Shown piece by piece: positions 7,925 through 14,619 of a stretch of DNA of 18,517 nucleotides. The DNA is from Candidatus Nealsoniibacteriota bacterium. GTDB taxonomy: Bacteria > Patescibacteriota > Minisyncoccia > Minisyncoccales > PWPS01. The notes under the pieces are model-generated. The model made no database searches and was not told the origin of the DNA. It saw nothing but the letters and a program-made list of their open reading frames with translations. How positions within the stretch are numbered: position 1 is the first letter of the stretch; every line of letters begins with the position of its first letter. Location of the stretch: positions 1 to 18,517 of the forward strand of contig PWPS01000055.1 in NCBI GenBank assembly GCA_003557065.1. Direction: 5' to 3'. The position numbers and the translations under genes are program-made.

Positions 7925-8282
7925 GGGGATGATCCGACTAGACGGGAATCATTCTTCGAAGCAAGGCAAGTCGAGCCGGTAAACTCGTAAATCTTGCCAA
8001 AAATTGTAAGTGCCAACTTACGAAACAAATTGGCTTTTGCTCCTGCGTTAGCAGTAGCGTAATTGAAGCCTGTCTTATTTTTTGACTTCCGATAAAAAAA
8101 TAAGGTATCATATCATCGGAATATGCGAATTTCCCCGGTCAGGAAATCCGTGAAATTTACCCGACCTTTGACCGAAAGGTTTTCGTCCGGTTTTAATTTT
8201 TCGGTCGAGAAATAACCGGGCTAAACTTGTAGACTTGTTTCGATGAAATTTCCGGACGGGAGGTCACACCTCCCCATCTCCA
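7925..8282 (+). ncRNA. ssrA: transfer-messenger RNA (tmRNA)
   Basis: Supported by structure. The 5' GGGGATG (7925-7931) pairs with 3' CATCTCC (8275-8281, one G-U), followed by discriminator A 8282. CCA is not encoded (CAT follows). The conserved GACGGGA block and 'GCAAGTCGAGCC' are present. A P2 helix joins TCGAAGCAAG near 7958 with CTTGTTTCGA near 8235. A T-arm has stem GGGAG (8258-8262)/CTCCC (8270-8274). The tag frame is at 8012-8062, with pseudoknot-like segments between 8070 and 8220. At 358 nt it is a normal one-piece tmRNA. Oddities: the T-loop is GTCACAC rather than TTCRANY, and the D-loop region reads CCGACTA instead of the usual CTGGATTC. It sits directly behind smpB and is probably co-transcribed with it. 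Confidence 0.92.
8012..8062 (+). other. tmRNA proteolysis-tag reading frame
   Basis: From resume codon GCC (8012-8014) the frame reads ANLRNKLAFAPALAVA then TAA (8060-8062). The length (16 residues) and the hydrophobic small-residue end (ALAVA) fit a protease-recognised SsrA tag. GTAAGT just before the resume codon resembles the usual upstream determinant. GTAAGT (8006-8011) is perfectly complementary to ACTTAC (8016-8021), which would put the resume codon in a 4-nt loop. Confidence 0.85.
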
Positions 8283-8309
8283 CATTTAAAATCAATTAAA
8301 TAAAAAACC

Positions 8310-8831
8310 ATTCCTAATAGCAAAACACGAGTAAATAACCAGATAAGGGCCGACAAGTTGAGAGTAATAGCCGCTGACGGAGAATATGTCGGCGTCATGA
8401 GCAAAGATGAAGCTCTCCTAGAAGCCAAAAAAAGAGGTTTGGATTTGGTAGAAATATCCCCGACTGCAACCCCTCCCGTGTGCAAGATTATAGATCACGG
8501 AAAATATAAATATCAGCAACAAAAAAAAGAGCAGGAAAAATCCAAAAAAACGCACCAACCCGAAATGAAAACTCTGAAATTGAGTTTTTCAATCTCTGAT
8601 CACGATATGGAAATAAGAGCGAATAGCGCTAAAAAATTTTTAAAAAGGGGAGATAAAGTACGAGTTGTTTTGCCTCTAAGGGGTAGGGAAAACGCACTAC
8701 AGGACACCGCAAAGGAAAAAATGAAAAAGTATGTGGAAATGGTGAGTGGGGATATCGATATAAAAATTGAGAAAGATATAAAAAAAGAACCTCGCGGATT
8801 AACCATGACACTAACCACAAATGAATCATGA
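8310..8831 (+). CDS. infC: translation initiation factor IF-3, AUU start
   Basis: IF-3 binds the 30S subunit, prevents premature 50S joining and proofreads the start codon. The first ATG-like start (TTG 8358) would delete the conserved N-terminal 'RVNNQIRADKLRVIAADGE' segment. Reading upstream in frame gives PNSKTRVNNQIRADKL back to ATT at 8310, and a TAA stop lies at 8301-8303. ATT is the only plausible start preserving the domain. This gives 173 aa, the usual length. The N-domain runs to about 80 ('EALLEAKKRGLDLVEISPTATPPVCKI'), followed by a Lys-rich linker and a C-domain with 'HDMEIRANSAKKFLKRGDKVRV'. AUU is also the E. coli infC start and allows IF-3 to limit its own synthesis. No Shine-Dalgarno is obvious. 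The stop TGA overlaps rpmI as ATGA. Confidence 0.92.
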   Translation: MPNSKTRVNNQIRADKLRVIAADGEYVGVMSKDEALLEAKKRGLDLVEISPTATPPVCKIIDHGKYKYQQQKKEQEKSKKTHQPEMKTLKLSFSISDHDMEIRANSAKKFLKRGDKVRVVLPLRGRENALQDTAKEKMKKYVEMVSGDIDIKIEKDIKKEPRGLTMTLTTNES

Positions 8832-9019
8832 AACCAAAAACAAGAAAGTCAATTAAGAAGAGATTTAAAATAACCAAAAGTGGGAAAATATTGCGCCGAA
8901 AACCGGGGCAAACCCACTATAGGGCAAAAATGTCCGGAGAAGAAAAAAGACAAACTAAAAAATGGGTGGAAGTTCACGAATCGGAAGTTAAAAAGATTAA
9001 AAAAGCTTTGAAGTACTAA
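8828..9019 (+). CDS. rpmI: 50S ribosomal protein L35
   Basis: A 63-residue, very basic protein with the L35 pattern: 'MKPKTRKSIKKRFKITKSGKI', 'RRKPGQTHY', 'KKALKY'. L35 is a structural component of the large ribosomal subunit. Its ATG overlaps the infC stop by 4 nt, so it is likely translationally coupled to infC, as in the classic infC-rpmI-rplT operon. The usual 'hkr' loop reads GQTHYRAKMSGEEKRQTKKW. The stop is TAA; rplT starts 11 nt later. Confidence 0.93.
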   Translation: MKPKTRKSIKKRFKITKSGKILRRKPGQTHYRAKMSGEEKRQTKKWVEVHESEVKKIKKALKY

Positions 9020-9030
9020 TTCCAAAGAAT

Positions 9031-9378
9031 ATGCCAAGAGTAAAAAGAGGAACAGCGAAAAGAAATCGCAAAAGAAAAATCATCAAAGAAGCCAAGGGTT
9101 TCCGGTGGGGACGAAAGAATAAGTATCGTGCCGCCAAAGAGGCAATGATGAAAGCTTGGAGTTATCAATACAGAGACAGAAAAAATAAGAAGAGAGATTT
9201 TCGTCGTAAGTGGCAAGTTCAAATCGGTGCCGCCTGTAAAAATAATGGAACTTCATATAGTGAATTCATTGGAAACTTAAAAAAAGAGGGAGTTATTCTG
9301 GATAGGAAAATATTGGCTTCTCTAGCCAAGGAAGAGCCTGAAGCCTTCAAGGCTCTGATTGAGAGTGTTGGCAAATAA
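9031..9378 (+). CDS. rplT: 50S ribosomal protein L20
   Basis: The 115-aa protein has the family's normal length. It carries the L20 signatures 'MPRVKRGTAKRNRKRKIIKEAKGF', 'KYRAAKEAMMKAWSYQYRDRKNKKRDFRRKW' and 'NGTSYSEFIGNLKKEGVILDRKILASLA'. L20 is an early-assembly 23S rRNA-binding protein. In model bacteria it represses translation of this operon by binding its mRNA; no such site was recognised here. Its last 32 nt overlap the convergent Nudix gene. The stop is TAA. Confidence 0.95.
   Translation: MPRVKRGTAKRNRKRKIIKEAKGFRWGRKNKYRAAKEAMMKAWSYQYRDRKNKKRDFRRKWQVQIGAACKNNGTSYSEFIGNLKKEGVILDRKILASLAKEEPEAFKALIESVGK
9333..9356. other. near-perfect inverted repeat in the rplT/Nudix overlap
   Basis: AGAGCC (9333-9338) pairs with GGCTCT (9351-9356). 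TGAA (9339-9342) pairs with TTCA (9346-9349), with one bulged A and a GCC loop. This would form a stable hairpin on either strand at the shared 3' ends of two convergent genes. No T-run follows on either side, so a terminator role is only a possibility. Confidence 0.4.
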
Positions 9379-9796
9379 TATCATTTGCAGCGCTTAAAAC
9401 TTTTTCCGTATTGGAAAAAGAGATCATTTCTTTTGCTTCTGCGTAGTTAACCCATTTATAATCCAAATGTTCCGAAGAGAGCTCTACGCTCTCTTTTTTA
9501 GTTTCAGCCAAAAAATACACAACTATCTTAAAAACATTTTTACTCTCTCTTTTGAAAAAATATTTAATCCATTTTTTAAACTTCTTTATATCGATTTCAT
9601 TTTTTTTAATCCCCGTCTCCTCTTCAAGTTCACGAATGGCTGCTTCCAATAAATCCTCATCATTCTCCAAATGTCCTTTGGGAAATCCCCAATACTCCTT
9701 TCCTTCCTCTCTGGGGGGATACTTCAATAAAAGATAAAAAACGTCATTTTTTTCTTTTCTGTAAATTATAAATCCTGATGATTTTTCCATTTTCAT
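9347..9796 (-). CDS. Nudix hydrolase (Ap4A/NTP-pyrophosphatase-like)
   Basis: The 149-residue protein has a complete Nudix box at G41-I63 (GHLENDEDLLEAAIRELEEETGI). This fits Gx5Ex7REUxEExGU and includes the metal-binding RELEEE. Nudix enzymes cleave nucleoside diphosphates linked to another group. The preceding 'KSSGFIIYRKEKNDVFYLLLKYPPREEGKEYWGFPKG' resembles diadenosine-tetraphosphate hydrolases of the MutT family, but the substrate is not certain. The ATG at 9796 is 4 nt after the stop of the upstream LDT/carboxypeptidase gene, so it is probably the last gene of the greA-to-Nudix string. The 3' end runs 32 nt into rplT on the other strand. The stop is TGA. Confidence 0.88.
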   Translation of the reverse strand: MKMEKSSGFIIYRKEKNDVFYLLLKYPPREEGKEYWGFPKGHLENDEDLLEAAIRELEEETGIKKNEIDIKKFKKWIKYFFKRESKNVFKIVVYFLAETKKESVELSSEHLDYKWVNYAEAKEMISFSNTEKVLSAANDIICQHSQSEP

Positions 9797-9800
9797 ATTT

Positions 9801-11669
9801 TTAATTATAAGAATCGGTTAACCACTTTTTAAGCCCGGAAACTTCCATCTCCAAATCTTTCTCCGATTCCGATCCTAGCAGAACAAATGAAACTCTCCTT
9901 ACTTCACTTCCAAAATCTATATTAAATATGAAAAATCCGGAATAACCGGCCGCTTGTGTGTATCCGGTCTTGCCACCGATAAATTGTGAATTAGGATAAA
10001 ATATATTTTTATTTTTTACTCCCGGAAATGCTTGGTAATTGATGCCGGGCACCCAAACACCCCTTGTAATATTAAGAAGCGGCATTCTGGTATTTAGTAA
10101 GTAATAAGAAAGGTAATAAATGTCTTTTGCGGTAGAGATGTTACCCGTGTCAATTCCGGTCGCCTCTACAAATATAGTGTTTTTCATTCCTATGCTTTTC
10201 GCTTTTTGCTTCATATATTCCAAAGTGTTATCCCTTCCCAAATAATGAGATAGCACTCTGGTCGCATCATTTGATGATTCAATTAAAACGGGGGATAATA
10301 GATCGATCATCCTAACCACCCTCCCACTCCATATCTTTTGATCGGTTCCCTCAATCATATAATCCCTTACGGTTATCGGCGTAGTAGTCCCCATGTGCTC
10401 TACTGCAATTATGGAAGTCATTACTTTCGCAATCGAAGCTATCGGGCGCTCTGCATTCGGGTTTTTAGACGCAAATACTTTTCCCGAATCGATATCCGCA
10501 ACTAAAAAACTATCAGCGGTAATTGCCGGAAAATCAGCCGGATCGGGCTCTCTATCGGGAAAGCTCTCTTTGATATGAGTAATCGACAAAACGGGAATAT
10601 CTTTTTCCAGTAAATCATAAAGTTCTATCATCTCCTCATTTCTTACTCTGACACAACCACCTGAAATCGCGGAAGTATAAGGAATCCCCGAAGGATAGTA
10701 AGCTTCCCCGTGAAGTAGATACTTACCGTATATCCTTACCGAAAAAGGCATATATACATTTGATTCGGTTGAAAAGCGCAAACCTTCCTTGGATAAAACA
10801 CGATAAAGACCACCGGGAGTACCGTTCCAGCCGGTCGGATCACCCGCCGCCAGAACATTGAACGAAAATTTATCATTCTCTTTGAATAACTTAATTTTTC
10901 TTTCTACAGTATTTATTTCCAGATACTCATCAAGATTCTCCGACATACTTCCATAATCCGGAAGAGAAACCGAATCAAAAAAATCTAAAGATCTTTTCAT
11001 TACTTCAAACTCCCACTCATAAGGACTATCTTCCGATTTATGAAGAGAAAAGTCTTCCTTGTACAGAAATACCCCATACGACCGTTCAGATTTCGGATGG
11101 AAGAAGTTAATTGAATCACTACCCTTTTCTTTCTCCCACTCTTTGGGTATCTCCATAAAAAAATTCCAATCGGGATCAGCCAACAATCTTGTTTTCCGAC
11201 TGAAAGGTTCAAAATAATCTTTTATTAGTCTATATTCAATATCACCCTCATCATAATGAACGGTAATCACACTTCCATCAACGGTGATATTATCGGGTTT
11301 TTGCTCCAAGTCTATCCCGGCGAAATGTCCCTCACTCTCATTTGCCGCTATTATTTCGTATTGGGGTGGCATGGAGTCGGTTCTAAATTCAAGCAAACCC
11401 AAAGTTGAGTGTTCAACGGTTCCTATTTTAGAAATATGAGCTATCAGATTTTCTTGCGGTAAATCATCATCCCCACAAAGTAAAGAAATATCTTCGACCG
11501 CAACCTTCCCGTTCTCAAATTTAACGGGGTAATATATCTTTATAATCTCATTGCCGATTTCCCACTCCTTTTTTTCTTCCGGAATCTCACTGCTTAAAAA
11601 GTTAAAAATAATACTTACGGAGAGTAAAATCAAAAAAAATATCGTAAATTTTAGAAAACTATTTTTCAT
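9801..11669 (-). CDS. fused L,D-transpeptidase / D-alanyl-D-alanine carboxypeptidase
   Basis: This 622-residue envelope enzyme has an N-terminal membrane segment at about 8-25 (FTIFFLILLSVSIIFNFL). A beta-rich region of unknown fold spans about 40-245. A YkuD L,D-transpeptidase domain lies at about 247-362, with catalytic His320 (YLLHG) and Cys339 in 'SGGCVRVRN'. The usual SHGC box has Gly in place of His. The C-terminal peptidase S11 domain (about 380-600) has S412-x-x-K415 (SIAK), S465-x-N467 (SSN) and K567-T-G569 (GGKTGYT), all intact. The S11 domain would trim pentapeptide stems to tetrapeptides. These are the donor substrates of the L,D-transpeptidase, which makes 3-3 crosslinks or attaches proteins. 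The ATG lies inside the last codons of polX (11-nt overlap). The stop is TAA. Confidence 0.9.
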   Translation of the reverse strand: MKNSFLKFTIFFLILLSVSIIFNFLSSEIPEEKKEWEIGNEIIKIYYPVKFENGKVAVEDISLLCGDDDLPQENLIAHISKIGTVEHSTLGLLEFRTDSMPPQYEIIAANESEGHFAGIDLEQKPDNITVDGSVITVHYDEGDIEYRLIKDYFEPFSRKTRLLADPDWNFFMEIPKEWEKEKGSDSINFFHPKSERSYGVFLYKEDFSLHKSEDSPYEWEFEVMKRSLDFFDSVSLPDYGSMSENLDEYLEINTVERKIKLFKENDKFSFNVLAAGDPTGWNGTPGGLYRVLSKEGLRFSTESNVYMPFSVRIYGKYLLHGEAYYPSGIPYTSAISGGCVRVRNEEMIELYDLLEKDIPVLSITHIKESFPDREPDPADFPAITADSFLVADIDSGKVFASKNPNAERPIASIAKVMTSIIAVEHMGTTTPITVRDYMIEGTDQKIWSGRVVRMIDLLSPVLIESSNDATRVLSHYLGRDNTLEYMKQKAKSIGMKNTIFVEATGIDTGNISTAKDIYYLSYYLLNTRMPLLNITRGVWVPGINYQAFPGVKNKNIFYPNSQFIGGKTGYTQAAGYSGFFIFNIDFGSEVRRVSFVLLGSESEKDLEMEVSGLKKWLTDSYN

Positions 11670-13389
11670 TTAAAAATAATTTTAATTCACTGAGATCAAA
11701 AGTGTTTATGATATCTGAACTATTGGCCCAACCTCTTCTTGCCTGCGCTATTCCCAACATCATATTTTCCATTTGTTTTACATTGTGAGAATCGGTGTTA
11801 ATCACCAATCTTACCCCGGACTCAACACAATCACGAACTCTGTCTCCCCCAAGATCAAGCCTCGCAGGTGAAGAATTAATTTCCAAAGCAACACCATTCT
11901 TTTTAGCGGCTTTCAAAATTTTTCCGAAATCCATCACCAACTCCTTCCTCCTCTTTATCAAGCGACCGGTAGGATGAGATATTATTTTTACTTGAGGATG
12001 CTAAATAGCCTTTATTATTCTTTCGGTCATATCTTCTTTCTCCATTTCAAAATGGGAATGAACTCCGGCGATAACATAATCCAGCCTCTACAAAGCTGAA
12101 TTATCTATATCCAAATTTCCATCCTTGAGGATATTGGCCTCACAGCCTTGCAAAATTACAATTTTACCGTTTTTACTTCTTATTTCTTCATTTATTCTAT
12201 CAATCTCCACTCTTTGCTCTAACAATCTTTTTTCGTCCAATCCATTTTCTATCTTCAACTCCTTTGTATGATCGGCTATACCAAGATAAGAATATCTCTT
12301 CTTTTTGCCATAATCGGCTATATCCCTAATGGAATCAACTCCCCCGGACCAGTTACTATGAATGTGTAAATCACCCTTAATATCGGAGATCTCACACAAG
12401 TCAGAGAAATTATTGGAGATCGCTTTCTCCACTTCTCCCTTGTCCTCCCTAAGTTCGGGAGGGATATAAGAGAGACCTAATTTTCTGTAAACTTCTTCTT
12501 CGCTTTTTCCCGCCACTCTTTTCCCATTTTTAAACAGTCCATATTCGCTCAATTTATAACCCTTCGAAACAGCCAGTTTTCTTAATTTGATATTGTGACT
12601 TTTAGATCCGGTAAAGTATTGCAAGGCCGCACCGAAACTTTTCCCCTCAACCACTCGCAGATCAACGTTGATCCCTTGCTTGAGTCTTATTGACGACTTC
12701 GTTTCTCCTTTGCCCGTAATTTTTTCGATCTTTTTAAAAGAGGTAAATTTCTCCATTATCTTTTTAGAGCTACTTGCCGAAACCAAAATATCAACATCGC
12801 CTATCAATTCTTTTTTTCTCCTTAGAGATCCCGCGAAGCTTATCTTCTTTACATCCTTCAACTTTTTCAACCTTTCAAATATTTCACCTGCAACCGGGTC
12901 AACTTCTCCGAGCCCCCATTTTCCTTCATCTCTCTTCAAGAAATCAATAGCCTCCAATATATTTTCTTCGGTTTTTTTACCGAATCTTTCAAGGGACGAA
13001 ATTTCTCCCTTAATGGCGAAAGATTCCAGTTCTTTGATGCTCTTTATTCCCAAACTATTATAAAGTTTCTTTATGTTCTTCGGTCCGATCCCCCTAATGG
13101 CGGACATTTTCTCGATATCAATCGGGAACTTCTTTTTCAGAGATTGAAGATGCTCCATTTCTCCGGTAAGAATCAATTCCTCTATCTTGTCTGCGATATT
13201 TTCTCCTATCCCCGATACCTCTTCAAGTCCCTCTCTGCCATTTTTACGATACACCTCTGTTAATTCTTCACTCAAGCTCGCAATCGAAGAAGAAGCCCTT
13301 CTATAAGCAAAGGGCTTGTATTTTACACCGTCAATCTCCAAAAAGTAAGCTATCTCTTCTAATTTTTTGGAAATATCACTATTGTTCAT
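11659..13389 (-). CDS. polX: DNA polymerase X with C-terminal PHP domain, interrupted by two in-frame TAG codons
   Basis: Bacterial/archaeal PolX fills short gaps in base-excision repair; its PHP domain is a Mn-dependent 3'-5' exonuclease/phosphatase. From ATG 13389 to TAG 11659-11661 one frame gives 576 codons, the normal family length. HhH/8-kDa region: 'VSGIGENIADKI', 'IRGIGPKNIKKLY'. Palm: 'GSLRRKKELIGDVDIL' (D198, D200) and 'VDLRVV' (D243). PHP domain: DLHIHSNWSGG (H342, H344), ADHT (H374), E417, 'GVHSHF', 'SHPTGRL', 'INTDSH'. Codons 434 (12088-12090) and 463 (12001-12003) are TAG, between 'NSAL' and 'RLDYVIAGV', and between 'IIKAI' and 'HPQVKII'. There is no frameshift and no missing sequence. 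Either UAG is decoded or the exonuclease half is lost. The gene overlaps MFS at its start and LDT at its end. Annotators would normally split it at about 12088 and 11961. Confidence 0.88.
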
Positions 13390-13972
13390 TTAGCAACTCC
13401 TCATTTCTTTTTTTTGTCATATAAACCACCCCCGCGGAAATCATTGCAGAAGTCGAAACGAGAATAAAAACAGCTTGAAAGCCGATTTTATCCGCAATCA
13501 TACCACCGAATACGGCCGTAAATCCAAGCGCATACCCAATAAAAGTACTGTGCATCGCCCACGTGAAAGAGCGCCACTCCTGATCCATATAATGAGTAAA
13601 CATACCGAACCAGGCCGGCACTATGCATGCTTGAGCCAATCCTCTAAAAAATTCAATGACGAAGATGTGCCAAATACTCGATGCAAAAATATAACTCAAG
13701 GACAATAAGCTTAAGGAAACCAGTCCCGTCATTAAAACATTCATATCGTCACGATCTCCCTTAATAAGATCCATCGCCCTTGCAATAAACGGTTGAGCCG
13801 TCGATTTGGTTATCCAGTAAACTCCCGCAGCAAGACCGATCATTCCAACGCTCGCACCGGCAATACGTTCGGTCATAAATATAGCAAAAACGGGACCGAT
13901 AAAGCCCCATCCCGACTGCAGGAAAAAATCCGATACTATGAAATTGACTATAAGCTTATTCGGTTTATACAT
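13379..13972 (-). CDS. half-size MFS-like transporter (six transmembrane segments)
   Basis: The protein has 197 residues from ATG 13972; a GTG one codon upstream is also possible. Six hydrophobic segments can be seen, roughly at 9-33, 41-62, 77-97, 100-121, 138-158 and 163-184. The 'GGMIADKIGFQAVFIL' loop between segments 5 and 6 is of MFS type. Normal MFS carriers have twelve segments in two six-helix halves, so this is one half only. It would have to work as a dimer, be a relic, or be another six-helix protein. The charged tail 'TKKRNEELLNEQ' looks like a natural end. The frame closes with TAG directly followed by TGA, so the protein changes by only one residue if UAG is read. The start overlaps the end of the HD gene if that gene is read to its TAA. 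No substrate can be inferred. Confidence 0.7.
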   Translation of the reverse strand: MYKPNKLIVNFIVSDFFLQSGWGFIGPVFAIFMTERIAGASVGMIGLAAGVYWITKSTAQPFIARAMDLIKGDRDDMNVLMTGLVSLSLLSLSYIFASSIWHIFVIEFFRGLAQACIVPAWFGMFTHYMDQEWRSFTWAMHSTFIGYALGFTAVFGGMIADKIGFQAVFILVSTSAMISAGVVYMTKKRNEELLNEQ

Positions 13973-13982
13973 CACCGGGAAG

Positions 13983-14615
13983 CTATAAAGATTTTTCTAT
14001 TTCCAAAAGAAAAGCCATCAATCCGGGATCGTCAATCGTTTCTTTAGCCTTTCTAATCCATAACTTATATTCTATGTCATCATGTCCCTTTTTCCAATAC
14101 TCCATACCTTGAATGAGGTTGGTTATCTTATCCGCTTGCTTTACGAATCTGCTTTCGGGGGTCAGCATCGCCTCATACTCTTCCCACAAATCGTTTATTT
14201 CCGTTTTTAACTTTTCAGGTAGATTGTCCGTTAATTTCTCCATCGCTTCATGTTCCAATTCTTCTTTCACTTTTTCCATTTTCATTCTCTGCCCGGTTGT
14301 CGGTCTTCCCTTAATCGGTTTTAATTTTTCAACATCTTCTCTGGTAAATTCTTTATCCTCATCAATTCCCGCAGCATCATAAGAAGTTAAATCGGGAGAG
14401 TAAACCTCACAAATATCGTGGATCAAAGCCATTTTTATAGCTCTACACAGATCCAATTCATTGTTATCCTTCCCAACGGCCCAAACCAAAAGAGCCAATT
14501 GAAAAATATGTGAAGCTGTGGTTTCGGGGTTTTCTATCTCATGAATCTTCCAACCTCTTCTTCCATCTTCTTTTAGGTGCCCCACCTTAGTAATGAAGTC
14601 AAATATTTCTTCCAT
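13983..14615 (-). CDS. HD-domain nucleotidase (HDDC2/YfbR-like)
   Basis: The 210-residue protein has HD-superfamily metal ligands: His in 'TASHIFQLALL', His-Asp in 'ALIHDICEVY' and a distal Asp in 'FVKQADKITNLIQGMEYW'. The combination with 'LPEKLKTEINDLWEEYEAMLTPESRFVKQADK' is typical of the HDDC2/YfbR group, dNMP 5'-nucleotidases that control nucleotide pools. The ATG (14615) is 4 nt after the greA stop, so the two are co-transcribed. The frame closes at TAG (13983-13985), close to the natural end 'EIEKSL'. If UAG is read, six more residues (X-LPGDV) lead to a TAA overlapping the MFS start by 8 nt (ATGTATAA). The same overlap geometry is seen between the methyltransferase and Mth938-like genes. 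Confidence 0.85.
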   Translation of the reverse strand: MEEIFDFITKVGHLKEDGRRGWKIHEIENPETTASHIFQLALLVWAVGKDNNELDLCRAIKMALIHDICEVYSPDLTSYDAAGIDEDKEFTREDVEKLKPIKGRPTTGQRMKMEKVKEELEHEAMEKLTDNLPEKLKTEINDLWEEYEAMLTPESRFVKQADKITNLIQGMEYWKKGHDDIEYKLWIRKAKETIDDPGLMAFLLEIEKSL

Positions 14616-14619
14616 ATAT

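Noticed and set aside
8358..8360. TTG at 8358 as infC start
   Set aside because: It would remove the conserved RVNNQIRADKL part of the IF-3 N-domain.
11962..12087. The gap between the two polX parts as an insertion or intergenic region
   Set aside because: It translates in the same frame into conserved PHP sequence with only TAG codons; there is no foreign sequence, repeat or frameshift.
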